NCBI GenBank assembly: GCA_036504235.1
Contig: DASXVN010000048.1
Location: 1 to 19,693 of the forward strand
Direction: 5' to 3'
Length of the DNA stretch: 19,693 nucleotides
From: Zipacnadum sp036504235
GTDB taxonomy: Bacteria > Armatimonadota > Zipacnadia > Zipacnadales > Zipacnadaceae
In this document: in pieces, positions 7,503 to 14,686 of the stretch
Numbering within the stretch: position 1 is the first letter of the stretch
Layout: every line of letters starts with the position of its first letter
The notes under the pieces: generated by a model
What the model saw: only the letters and a program-made list of their open reading frames with translations
Database searches by the model: none
What the model was told of the DNA's origin: nothing
Made by a program: the position numbers and the translations under genes

Positions 7503-8017
7503 GAGCCCTCACCTTCCTCCAGGTCTCGCCTGAGCATCTCCAGGCCCCGGTACAGCCGGGTCCACACCGTGCTCTGTTTCCACCCCAGGAGCGCCGCGAT
7601 CTCCGCCCCGCTCAGGTCCTCATAGAACCGCAGCACCAGAGGTATGCGGAATTCCTCGGGCAGCTTGCGCAGCGCTTCGCCTAGCAGCAGCGGCAGCGAA
7701 AGGTCCTGCTCGGCTGCGGGCAGGCTGGTGACCTCACAATCGAGGGGCGCCTGCCGACGGTTCCGGCGGCTCTTCCGCACCGCCATGCGCAGAGCGATGC
7801 GGGTCAGCCAGGTGCCGAAGGAGGCCTCGTGGCGGAAGGCGCGCCTCTGTCGGTAAGCCGCCATAATCGCCTCCTGGACCACGTCCTCGGCGTCTTCTCG
7901 TCCAGGCAGAACTCGCCCGACCAAGCGCAAGACCTGCGCTTGATGGCGACGGGCCAGAGCCACGAAGGCGTCGTCGTCGCCTGCAATGTCGCACGGCTGG
8001 GACCTATCCTCGGGCAT
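7499..8017 (-). CDS. ECF-subfamily RNA polymerase sigma factor (sigma70 family)
   Basis: The product is 172 aa, typical of ECF sigma factors. Region 2 spans about residues 16-84 (DAFVALARRHQAQVLRLV, DAEDVVQEAIMAAYRQ, FGTWLTRIALRMAV). Region 4 spans about 111-164 (ALRKLPEEFRIPLVLRFYED, LSGAEIAALLGWKQSTVWTR), with the helix-turn-helix in the second string. It would direct RNA polymerase to a small stress regulon and be held inactive by the membrane anti-sigma factor encoded immediately downstream with a 4-bp overlap. I chose the start at 8017 because GGAGGAGA lies 3 bases upstream; the frame stays open to 8074 but without a ribosome site. Upstream DNA contains a TATATA stretch (8056-8061) but I cannot place a confident -35. 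Confidence 0.93.
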   Translation of the reverse strand: MPEDRSQPCDIAGDDDAFVALARRHQAQVLRLVGRVLPGREDAEDVVQEAIMAAYRQRRAFRHEASFGTWLTRIALRMAVRKSRRNRRQAPLDCEVTSLPAAEQDLSLPLLLGEALRKLPEEFRIPLVLRFYEDLSGAEIAALLGWKQSTVWTRLYRGLEMLRRDLEEGEGS

Positions 8018-8357
8018 GAATCTCCTCCGCGGCGGGCGCTGGGGGTTGCCTTTTGTATATATGGTGTCCCCCACGGTGGTTTTTTGCTCAGGGAGAAGAT
8101 TCTTTTCGGGGTGCCTTGATCACCTGCAAGCTGGGGGCGCGGGGGGGAAAGCCAAACGGCGAACGGCAGGGCCGACCTCGCTGCGCTCGTGCGGCCCCTC
8201 CGGGAGACGGCGGACGCGACGGCGAACGGCCGGCGGGGGACCCTTCGACAGGCTCAGGGCAGGCGTAGTCCCCGCCCTACAGGACGGCAACGGCTAACGG
8301 CCGGGCGGAGCAAGCTCCGCCCCTACGGGAGACGGCGCGGTCGCCGCGACCTCAACC

Positions 8358-8386
8358 TTGCGAAATCGGCGGCTGACAGGTACTAT
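8358..8386 (+). promoter_or_regulatory. Sigma70-type promoter for folE2
   Basis: TTGCGA (8358-8363) and TACTAT (8381-8386) are separated by exactly 17 bp, each matching four of six consensus positions. The surrounding sequence is the only AT-richer stretch near folE2. Transcription would begin around 8392-8394, about 47 bases before the folE2 ATG. No operator is recognised. Confidence 0.55.
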
Positions 8387-8392
8387 AGAGGG

Positions 8393-8420
8393 GGGGGCGG
8401 TTGCCCCCTTCTTTTGCTTT
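8393..8420 (+). terminator. Terminator-like hairpin in the folE2 leader
   Basis: GGGGGC (8393-8398), loop GGTT and GCCCCC (8403-8408) are followed by TTCTTTTGCTTT. This has the form of a small intrinsic terminator, but it lies between the promoter and the folE2 start, right at the predicted transcript 5' end. It could attenuate folE2, protect the transcript end, or simply be another palindromic module. Confidence 0.4.
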
Positions 8421-8439
8421 TCTGGATAGGAAACGGTAC

Positions 8440-9222
8440 ATGCGAGACGTGGCTTCCGAAAACGATACGCGGGGCGTTAATCTGGCTCATGTGGGGATCA
8501 AGGACCTGCATCTGCCGGTCATGATCCGCGAGCAGGATGGCGGGATGGCGCGGGTTTTGGGGCAGATTGACGCTTCCGTGGCGCTGCCGCACTATGAGCG
8601 CGGCACCCACATGAGCCGGTTCGTGGAAATTCTCAACCGCTGGAGCCGCCACGCGGTCTCCGGGGCCGAGATGGAGGACATCCTCACCGAGTTGCGGGAG
8701 GTCTTCCACGCGCCGCGGGCGCGGATGCTGCTGACCTTCAAGTACTTCCTGGCCAAGGCGGCACCTGCCTCCGGACTGGTTTCGCAGCTCGATTATGACT
8801 GCTCCTTCGAGGGAGAACTGAGCGACGCGGGGTACGTCTTTACCCTGGGGGCGGACGTGCCGGTGCTGACCTTGTGCCCCTGCTCGCGGGAGATCTCCGA
8901 GCGCGGCGCGCATAGCCAGCGGGCCATGCTCCGGGCGCGGCTGCGCAGTCGTCCCGGCCTGATGATCTGGCTGGAGGAGTTGATTCCGCTGCTGGAGGCG
9001 CAGGGCAGCGCGGAGATTTTTCCGGTACTCAAGCGCCCCGATGAGAAGGTCATCACCGAGGCGTCGTACGATAATCCGAAGTTTGTCGAGGATGTCGTGC
9101 GAGACACCTATCTGGCCCTGGCGCATTTGGAGGGAGCCACGTGGTTCTCCGCCCAGTGCGACAGCTACGAGTCCATCCACAATCACATTGCTTATGCCTA
9201 CGCGGAAAGCGGAGTTGAATAA
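8440..9222 (+). CDS. folE2: GTP cyclohydrolase I type B (GCYH-IB, FolE2)
   Basis: The product is 260 aa and fits the FolE2/MptA family. It converts GTP to 7,8-dihydroneopterin triphosphate, the first step toward folate, and toward queuosine where that pathway exists. Family hallmarks are RGTHMSRFVEIL (54-65), the metal-site cysteine block LTLCPCSREIS (143-153; C146 and C148) with GAHSQR (156-161), and YESIHNHIAYAY near the C-terminus. FolE2 can use metals other than zinc and often replaces or backs up FolE when zinc is scarce; no Zur-like site is visible here. ATG 8440 was chosen over the upstream in-frame TTG because ATAGGA precedes it by 8 bases and the family N-terminus (RGVNLAHVGIKDLHLP) is near. 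The next gene starts at the base after its stop. Confidence 0.95.
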   Translation: MRDVASENDTRGVNLAHVGIKDLHLPVMIREQDGGMARVLGQIDASVALPHYERGTHMSRFVEILNRWSRHAVSGAEMEDILTELREVFHAPRARMLLTFKYFLAKAAPASGLVSQLDYDCSFEGELSDAGYVFTLGADVPVLTLCPCSREISERGAHSQRAMLRARLRSRPGLMIWLEELIPLLEAQGSAEIFPVLKRPDEKVITEASYDNPKFVEDVVRDTYLALAHLEGATWFSAQCDSYESIHNHIAYAYAESGVE

Positions 9223-10236
9223 ATGGGCCTAGCCATCGGACTATTTCTGGCCGTGCTGGCAGCCGTCCTGCTCTGGGTCGGCTCCCGGGCCTGGCGCCAG
9301 GTGATTCGGAGTGTCGGGACGGCGGCCGCGCCGGCGGCGGCCGAGCCGCGCCCGGTGGGGGATACCCTCGTGCCGGTGCAGGCCGACGCGCTGGTCTATC
9401 TGTTCGCGGGCAGCTTCGTGCGGCCGCCGAAGGCCGGGCGGGCGGTGAATCCGCGCTTCCAGGCGCGCGCGCCGCTCACTGATGAAGAGCTGGACCCCCG
9501 CGACTGGGCCGCCAAGATGCTCTATGTGCTGCTGGCGGAATTGGTGGAGCGCGGGCAGGTGGAGTTTCTGATCACTGAGCGCGTGCCCACCCTGATGCCG
9601 CCCTTCCCGCACAAGAACTGGGAGATGCAGATTCGGCGGACCGCGCCGCTGTTGCCCTCGCCGCTGAGTGACTGCCTGGGCGTGGCCTTCGACACGCTCG
9701 AGAAGCGCAGCAAGGCTGCCGAGGCCGACCCGGAGGGCTCGCGGGACGAGGCGACCAGTCGCCCCGGCGAGGCGCCCTGGTTCCCGCTGGACCTGGTCCT
9801 CGAGCGGATGCTCCAGGTGGTGCGGGCGGAGACGACCTTCTGGCAGCGCGAGGGCGTCTACGGCGACCTGCGCAACTACGTGGCCGACTCGCTGGTCGCG
9901 CTGGGCTACCTGATTGAGATCACCGGCAACACCTGGATCGAGACCCTGCGCCGCCGGCGGCTGGACCCCAACATCCCCGCCATCGAGAAGCTGGCCCCGT
10001 CCGCCGAGACGCTGCTGCAGCGGGTCCGCTCTATACGCCAGCGCTACGGCTCGTCTGCTTTCCTGGGCGAGAGCGAGCGCGACGCGTCCTACACGCACCT
10101 CAACGCCCCGGCCTCGCTGACCCAGGTGGAGGGCGATGTTACGCAGATTCTGTGGGCGGACGCGCTGGGGATTTCCCTGTACGAGATTTTGGTGGCCATC
10201 CGCCAGCTCGAGCCGACCGGCGAGGGGGGCGTCTAG
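9223..10236 (+). CDS. Unknown protein with one N-terminal membrane helix
   Basis: The product is 337 aa. A single hydrophobic helix (about residues 3-20, GLAIGLFLAVLAAVLLWVG) is followed by RAWRQ and an Ala/Pro-rich linker, so the bulk is probably a soluble domain anchored in the membrane; the positive residues after the helix suggest it faces the cytoplasm. The soluble part has helical stretches such as WAAKMLYVLLAELVERGQVEF and PLDLVLERMLQVVRAE and a charged region RSKAAEADPEGSRDE (161-175). I do not recognise a family or catalytic motif. Its ATG abuts the folE2 stop (TAAATG, 9220-9225), with GGAG inside folE2 as ribosome site, so it is almost certainly cotranslated with folE2. The neighbour at 10240 is a small membrane protein. 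Confidence 0.82.
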   Translation: MGLAIGLFLAVLAAVLLWVGSRAWRQVIRSVGTAAAPAAAEPRPVGDTLVPVQADALVYLFAGSFVRPPKAGRAVNPRFQARAPLTDEELDPRDWAAKMLYVLLAELVERGQVEFLITERVPTLMPPFPHKNWEMQIRRTAPLLPSPLSDCLGVAFDTLEKRSKAAEADPEGSRDEATSRPGEAPWFPLDLVLERMLQVVRAETTFWQREGVYGDLRNYVADSLVALGYLIEITGNTWIETLRRRRLDPNIPAIEKLAPSAETLLQRVRSIRQRYGSSAFLGESERDASYTHLNAPASLTQVEGDVTQILWADALGISLYEILVAIRQLEPTGEGGV

Positions 10237-10239
10237 CCC

Positions 10240-10488
10240 GTGGACCGCGAGGAACTCTGGGAGTGGCTGGGCCTGATTGCGGCTATCCTGGTCTGGTGGC
10301 CGGCGCTGCTGGGCTGGTTCCCGCTGCCCTACAAGCTGTTCGTCTACGCCTATTGCCTGGTCGCGCTGACCTGGATCACCTGGCGGCGCGTGGCCCGGAT
10401 GCGCGAGGCGTTGCGCTATAGCCGCGAGATTATGGACTGTCAGCGGGGGATGAGCCCGCCGGCGTTGGATAAGCGGGGGAAGCGGTAG
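10240..10488 (+). CDS. Small two-helix membrane protein, unknown
   Basis: The product is 82 aa. Two hydrophobic segments at about residues 6-27 (LWEWLGLIAAILVWWPALLG) and 30-49 (PYKLFVYAYCLVALTWITW) are joined by a short turn. A basic tail follows (WRRVARMREALRYSREIMD, ending DKRGKR), which predicts a cytoplasmic C-terminus. The start is GTG at 10240, three bases after the previous stop, with GAGGGGGG 10-20 bases upstream. Tight spacing puts it as the third gene of the folE2 transcription unit, and it may form a complex with the anchored protein before it; that partnership is inference. A TAGGGGCGGAGC palindrome lies shortly after the stop. Confidence 0.7.
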   Translation: MDREELWEWLGLIAAILVWWPALLGWFPLPYKLFVYAYCLVALTWITWRRVARMREALRYSREIMDCQRGMSPPALDKRGKR

Positions 10489-10738
10489 GGCGTTTCCGCG
10501 TAGGGGCGGAGCTTGCTCCGCCCGCGGCTGAGACTAACCTACGCGGTAGGCGCGGGTGGATGTTGCGCGCAAACGGCACGCACAAAATCCACCCCTACAA
10601 CGGCAACGGCCCACCGGCGAGACGCCGGTGCCACTGACGGCGACGGCAAAGGCGAACGGCCCCCCCCTCTCGTCGGCGCAGACGCCGCCACTCTCCCCCG
10701 CAGGCGGGGGAGAGAAATGGTCTTCTAGTTTTGATACG
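10489..10738. repeat. Intergenic mosaic of palindromic modules before the helicase
   Basis: The 250-bp gap holds GGGCGGAGC/GCTCCGCCC in reverse orientation (10504-10523) and a GGGTGGA...TCCACCC relative with an unrelated centre (10554-10594). It also has CACCGGCG/CGCCGGTG followed by CCACTGACGGC (10612-10641), which also occurs at 3817-3846. Last is a perfect 11-bp arm pair CTCTCCCCCGC/GCGGGGGAGAG (10691-10701 with 10704-10714). ACGGCAACGG-type hexamers join them. The last palindrome ends 24 bases before the helicase ATG and could terminate the folE2 transcripts or overlap helicase control sequence. Confidence 0.75.
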
Positions 10739-13273
10739 ATGAAAGTAGACCTCTTCCTCAACCATATCACCAGTTCCCGCGACTATCGCGGGCAGATCGC
10801 TTGGCGGGAGCATTTGGAGGCCTCGGAGGCCTCTTTTGCCACCCCGGCGCGGGCCTTGCCGGAGGCTTTGGCTCGGGCGCTGGCTAATGACGGGATCGAG
10901 CAACTCTACACTCACCAGGCCGCGGCGCTGGATGCTACTGCGGAAGGTAAGCACGTCGCGGTCGTTACCTCCACCGCCTCCGGTAAGACCCTGACCTACA
11001 ACCTCCCGGTGCTGGCTACCATGCTGGAGGACCCCCGGGCGCGGGCCCTGTACCTGTTTCCCACCAAGGCTCTGGCGCAGGACCAATTGCGCGTGCTAGA
11101 GCGGATTATCGGGCAGGTGGAGGGGCTGGACCTGGACACCGGGACGTACGATGGGGACACCGCGCAGGCGCGGCGGACGGCGCTGCGCGACTCGGGGCGG
11201 ATCATCCTGAGCAACCCGGATATGCTGCACTCGGGGATCATGCCGCATCACTCGCGGTGGTCGCACTTTTTTGCCAACTTGCGGTATGTGGTGCTCGACG
11301 AGATCCACACTTACCGGGGCATTTTCGGCAGTAATGTCGCCAATGTGCTGCGGCGCTTGCAGCGGATTTGCCGACATTATGGCGCGGACCCGCAGTTCAT
11401 CCTGTGCTCGGCGACCATCGGCAATCCCGGCGAACATGCCGAGAAGCTGCTGGGTTTGCCGGTGACCGTGGTGGACAACAACGGCGCGCCGCGGGGGCCG
11501 CGCACTTTCATTCTGTGGAACCCGCCCTTCATTGACGACCCGCCGCGGACCCGGCGCAGCTACAACGTTGAGGCGCGGTCGCTGATGACTTCTCTTATCG
11601 CCGACGCCAACGCGCAGACCATCGCCTTTGTGCGCAGCCGGCTGGGGGCGGAGCTGCTGTTTCGCTATACGCGGGAGGCGCTGGCGCAGATTTCCGTGCG
11701 CCTGAGCGAGTCCATCCGGCCGTACCGCGGGGGGTATCTGGCCTCGGAGCGGCGGGAGATCGAGCAACTGTTGTTCTCGCAGCAGCTCATGGGCGTGACC
11801 TCCACCAATGCACTGGAACTGGGCATTGACGTCGGCTCGCTGGACGCGGCGCTGATTGTCGGGTACCCGGGCTCCATCGCCAGCACCTGGCAGGAGGCGG
11901 GGCGCGCCGGGCGGGGGTTTGAGGAGTCGCTGGCCATTCTCATCGCCCGGGAGACGCCGCTGGATCAGTACCTGATGCGGCACCCGGAGTACTTCTTCGG
12001 CCAGAATCCCGAGCGCGCGGTGATTGACCCGGAGAACCCCTTTGTGCTCTACCGGCACCTGCGCTGCGCGCTGCAGGAGCTGCCGGTGACCGCCGCGGAC
12101 GAGGAGCTGTTTGGGCCCTTCATGGGCGGGGTGCTGGAGGTACTGGGCGAGGAGGGGCAGACGCGGCAGATTCGCGATCGCTGGTACTGGTCGGGGCCGG
12201 CTGCGCCGGCGCGGGAGGTGTCCCTGCGCAACTCCGACGAGAACAACTACGTCATCCAGAACGCCGATACCGGCGCGGTGATCGGGGAGATTGACGTGTG
12301 GGGCGCCTATACGATGCTCCACACCGAGGCCATCTACATGCACGAGGGGGAGACCTTCTTCTCCGAGAAGCTGGACCTGCAGGAGAAGGTCGCCTATGTC
12401 CGGCCGGGCGAGTTTGACTACTACACCATGGCCGAGTCGGATACGATGGTGCGGGTGCTGGACCTGCCGGATGACCCCGCAATTGACAAGACCTGGCGGG
12501 TCTCGGAGGTCGGTTTCGGGCCGGTGGAGGTTACCTCGCTGGTCCACATGTTCCGCAAGACCAAGTTCCAGTCCCTGGACAGCCTGGGCTGGGGCGGGCT
12601 GGATCTGCCGCCGGTGCTGCTGGATACCGTGGCCTGCTGGGTGACGCCGCCGCCGACGGCGCTGGCCCGCGTGCGCCAGTATGGGCGGGACCCCTACGAG
12701 GGCCTGCTGGGCGTCTCCAACGCGGTTCGGGGGGTGCTGCCGCTGCACGTGCTGTGCGAGCCGGCGGACGTGGGGACGGCGGTGGATTCGAGCAACTTCG
12801 GCGTGCCGACGCTGTTCGTCTACGATAAGTACAGCGGCGGGATGGGCTTTGCGCGCAAGTACTACGACCTGACGGAGGACGTGCTGCGGGAGGCGCTGCG
12901 ACTGGTGGAGGAGTGCCCCTGCGGGACCGGCTGCCCCAGTTGCGTGGGCTCGCCGGAGCCGCCGGGGACCATCGAGGAGCCGGGGCCGAGCCGGCCGCTG
13001 CCGGACCGGGAAGCGGCCCTGTGCCTGCTGCACGACCTGCTGGAGCTGGAGCCGTACGTGCCGCCGCCCGGGGACAAGCTGCCCGCCCCGACGGCGGAAG
13101 AGATGATTCCCCTGCAGGCCGCCTCGCACGTGCCGGCGAGGCCCGTGGAGATTCGGCGGCTGCCGGAGCACATCGCGGGGAAGATTCGCGCGCAACTGCG
13201 CGAGGCGCAGACCAAGCTGAAGGCCAAGGGGCGTCCCCAGGCCGGCGGGAAAAGCAAGCGCGGGGAAGACTAG
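10739..13273 (+). CDS. DEAD/DEAH-box helicase with C-terminal DUF1998 (MrfA/YprA family)
   Basis: The product is 844 aa and a superfamily 2 helicase. Visible motifs are Q-like LYTHQ (56-60), Walker A TSTASGKT (77-84), PTKALAQDQ (108-116), DEIH (187-190), SAT (224-226), TNALELGIDVG (356-366) and QEAGRAGR (385-392). The C-terminal half has the DUF1998 cysteine cluster CPCGTGCPSC (C726, C728, C732, C735), which binds metal in this family, and a Lys/Arg-rich tail. In Bacillus subtilis the family member MrfA works with the nuclease MrfB in repair of mitomycin-type DNA damage; no MrfB is seen in this window. The length exceeds the roughly 750 aa of the Bacillus protein mainly through the C-terminal tail. 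ATG 10739 is the first codon giving a family-like N-terminus; it has no clear ribosome site. Its stop overlaps the facing gene's stop. Confidence 0.93.
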   Translation: MKVDLFLNHITSSRDYRGQIAWREHLEASEASFATPARALPEALARALANDGIEQLYTHQAAALDATAEGKHVAVVTSTASGKTLTYNLPVLATMLEDPRARALYLFPTKALAQDQLRVLERIIGQVEGLDLDTGTYDGDTAQARRTALRDSGRIILSNPDMLHSGIMPHHSRWSHFFANLRYVVLDEIHTYRGIFGSNVANVLRRLQRICRHYGADPQFILCSATIGNPGEHAEKLLGLPVTVVDNNGAPRGPRTFILWNPPFIDDPPRTRRSYNVEARSLMTSLIADANAQTIAFVRSRLGAELLFRYTREALAQISVRLSESIRPYRGGYLASERREIEQLLFSQQLMGVTSTNALELGIDVGSLDAALIVGYPGSIASTWQEAGRAGRGFEESLAILIARETPLDQYLMRHPEYFFGQNPERAVIDPENPFVLYRHLRCALQELPVTAADEELFGPFMGGVLEVLGEEGQTRQIRDRWYWSGPAAPAREVSLRNSDENNYVIQNADTGAVIGEIDVWGAYTMLHTEAIYMHEGETFFSEKLDLQEKVAYVRPGEFDYYTMAESDTMVRVLDLPDDPAIDKTWRVSEVGFGPVEVTSLVHMFRKTKFQSLDSLGWGGLDLPPVLLDTVACWVTPPPTALARVRQYGRDPYEGLLGVSNAVRGVLPLHVLCEPADVGTAVDSSNFGVPTLFVYDKYSGGMGFARKYYDLTEDVLREALRLVEECPCGTGCPSCVGSPEPPGTIEEPGPSRPLPDREAALCLLHDLLELEPYVPPPGDKLPAPTAEEMIPLQAASHVPARPVEIRRLPEHIAGKIRAQLREAQTKLKAKGRPQAGGKSKRGED

Positions 13274-13452
13274 TCGGAGCGCGTCTCGGGGAGACGATCA
13301 GCCTCGAGGGGGGCGATCAGTTCCCAGCGGACGGCCATGCGGCAGCCGGGGCAGGGGGGGAAGACCGCCCCCTCGGCGGCGAAAACCAACTCGCCGCAGT
13401 TAGCGCACTGGTACTGCCCGGTGTGGGTCACGGGCTTGGCGGTGCACCCCAT
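13270..13452 (-). CDS. Small zinc-ribbon protein
   Basis: The product is 60 aa with two cysteine knuckles, CANC (C16, C19) and CPGC (C34, C37), 14 residues apart, which is a rubredoxin-like zinc ribbon. The string THTGQYQCANCGELVFAAEG resembles short zinc-ribbon proteins found widely in bacteria. A role in nucleic-acid or protein binding is possible but not shown. The start is supported by GAGGTGA 7 bases upstream and by a good promoter (13501-13530). It converges with the helicase: TAG on this strand (13270-13272) and TAG of the helicase (13271-13273) share the palindrome CTAG, so the coding ends overlap by four bases. Confidence 0.8.
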   Translation of the reverse strand: MGCTAKPVTHTGQYQCANCGELVFAAEGAVFPPCPGCRMAVRWELIAPLEADRLPETRSD

Positions 13453-13500
13453 GTCTGGTCACCTCTGGTAAGTCCCAAGGGTAGCACTAACGTCTGTATA

Positions 13501-13530
13501 ATTCTAATGTATTGCGCACTCAAAAGTCAA
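13501..13530 (-). promoter_or_regulatory. Sigma70-type promoter for the zinc-ribbon gene
   Basis: On the minus strand TTGACT (13530-13525) and TAGAAT (13506-13501) are 18 bp apart, each matching five of six consensus positions. The start point would be near 13494, leaving about 40 bases before the ATG at 13452. The 13480-13560 stretch is the most AT-rich in this part of the window and also separates the gene from divergent fpg. Confidence 0.6.
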
Positions 13531-13598
13531 CGAAATTTGACCGCAATTGATCAGGGCCAGCGTCTTCCGTCGAAAGGGCGATACTTGAGGTACCACTG

Positions 13599-14438
13599 AT
13601 GCCGGAACTACCCGAAATCGAGACCGTACGCCGTGACCTGGAAGGCAGCATTACGCATGCCAAAATCACCAAGGTCATGGCCAACGATCCCCTGATTATG
13701 GCTCCCGCGGAGTCGCGCCGCCTGCGCCAGGCGCTCAAGGACCAGACTATCGTGTCTCTGGAGCGCTGCGGCAAGGTGCTGATCATCAACGTATCGGGCG
13801 GCCATAGTGTGCTGCAGCGATTTGGAATGACCGGGCAGATGTACCCGGAGCCCTCCCGCGGCGCGCTGCCGCCGCATACGCGGATGGTCTGGGAGCTGGC
13901 GGACGGCCGGCGGCTGGTCTACCGGGACGCGCGGCGTTTTGGGGAGACCCGGCTGGTGGCGACGGAGAGTCTGGCGGGGGTGCTGCGCGAGGAGTGCCGG
14001 CTGGGGCACGACGCTCTGGAGGCGCAGCTCAGCGACCGGGAGTTTTTGGCCCTGCTGGCTGACCACCGCATCCCGATCAAGAACTTCCTGCTAGACCAGA
14101 GGCATCTGACCGGGATCGGCAACATCTACGCGGCGGAGATTCTGCACCGGGCGCGGGTGAATCCGGAGACGCCGGCCAACGCGCTGACCCCGGCGCAGGC
14201 GCGGGCGATCCTGAAACAGACGCGGCTGGTGCTGGCGGAGGCGGTCGCTGCGCAGGGCACGACCATCTCGGACTATCGCACCGGCGAGAACGAGACCGGA
14301 GGATTCCAGAAGTTCCTGCGGGTCTACGGGCGCGCCGGGGAAGGCTGCCTGCGGCGGGGCTGCAAAGGCAAGATCGCGCGGATCGTACAGTCCGGGCGGA
14401 GCACCTTCTACTGCCCCACCTGCCAGCCGCCAACCTAG
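13599..14438 (+). CDS. mutM: Formamidopyrimidine-DNA glycosylase (Fpg/MutM)
   Basis: The product is 279 aa, the normal length. It removes oxidised purines such as 8-oxoguanine and nicks the abasic site (base excision repair). The catalytic N-terminus PELPEIETV is intact (P2 nucleophile, E3 acid). Other hallmarks are K59 in RCGKVLI, RFGMTG (74-79), YRDARRFG (108-115), the helix-two-turn-helix block LTGIGNIYAAE (170-180) and the C-terminal zinc finger ending GRSTFYCPTCQ (R267, C272, C275). The first pair of zinc ligands is C250 and C255 with four residues between them, while the common form is CxxC, so the knuckle is unusual. GAGG lies 8 bases before the ATG. It is divergent from the zinc-ribbon gene. 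A TATAAT occurs upstream (13497-13502) but without a matching -35. Confidence 0.96.
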   Translation: MPELPEIETVRRDLEGSITHAKITKVMANDPLIMAPAESRRLRQALKDQTIVSLERCGKVLIINVSGGHSVLQRFGMTGQMYPEPSRGALPPHTRMVWELADGRRLVYRDARRFGETRLVATESLAGVLREECRLGHDALEAQLSDREFLALLADHRIPIKNFLLDQRHLTGIGNIYAAEILHRARVNPETPANALTPAQARAILKQTRLVLAEAVAAQGTTISDYRTGENETGGFQKFLRVYGRAGEGCLRRGCKGKIARIVQSGRSTFYCPTCQPPT

Positions 14439-14686
14439 TGGCGCGCGCGGGCGGAGGCCAGAGCCTCCGCCCCTACAAGGGCAACGGCGAACCGCGAAGA
14501 GAGGCGCCCCGCGGCCAGCCGGCCTCACCCCCGGCCCCTCTCCTGGCAGGAGAGGGGGGAACGGCGACGGCCGGCGGGGGACCCTTCGACAGGCTCAGGA
14601 CATTCTGCGTAGCCCCCGCCCTACAGCAGGCGCGGGCGGAGGCCGGAGCCTCCGCCCCTACGACGGCTGGGGGCGCCACTCCTCGG
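14439..14686. repeat. Intergenic mosaic between convergent mutM and GT-C genes
   Basis: The gap holds GGGCGGAGGC/GCCTCCGCCC twice (14449-14472 and 14634-14657), each with a four-base centre. Between them are a CCTCACCCCCGGCCCC module closing in AGAGGGG (14523-14558) and the CCCTTCGACAGG module (14573-14625). Hexamer linkers occur at 14477-14490 and 14558-14572. The strong palindromes between convergent stops could serve as bidirectional terminators, but none has a T-tract. No gene is supported. Confidence 0.75.

Larger units (their letters stand above)
8018..8439. repeat. Divergent gap: sigma upstream region, three modules and the folE2 promoter
   Basis: No gene is supported between the divergent sigma and folE2 genes (422 bp). 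Bases 8018-8120 are comparatively AT-rich and probably hold the sigma promoter. Then come ACGGC-type linker and three palindromic modules: a 33-bp GGGCCGACC module (8169-8201), the CCCTTCGACAGG module (8232-8281) and GGGCGGAGC/GCTCCGCCC (8303-8322). The folE2 promoter and leader hairpin follow and are annotated separately. Confidence 0.75.

Noticed and set aside
11096..13195. 699-codon open frame antisense to the helicase
   Set aside because: The opposite strand encodes all helicase motifs in order; the antisense translation has no recognisable domain.
13497..13502. TATAAT as a plus-strand -10 box for mutM
   Set aside because: No -35 at 16-18 bp upstream (the sequence there reads CCCAAG-like). 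It overlaps the better minus-strand promoter of the zinc-ribbon gene.
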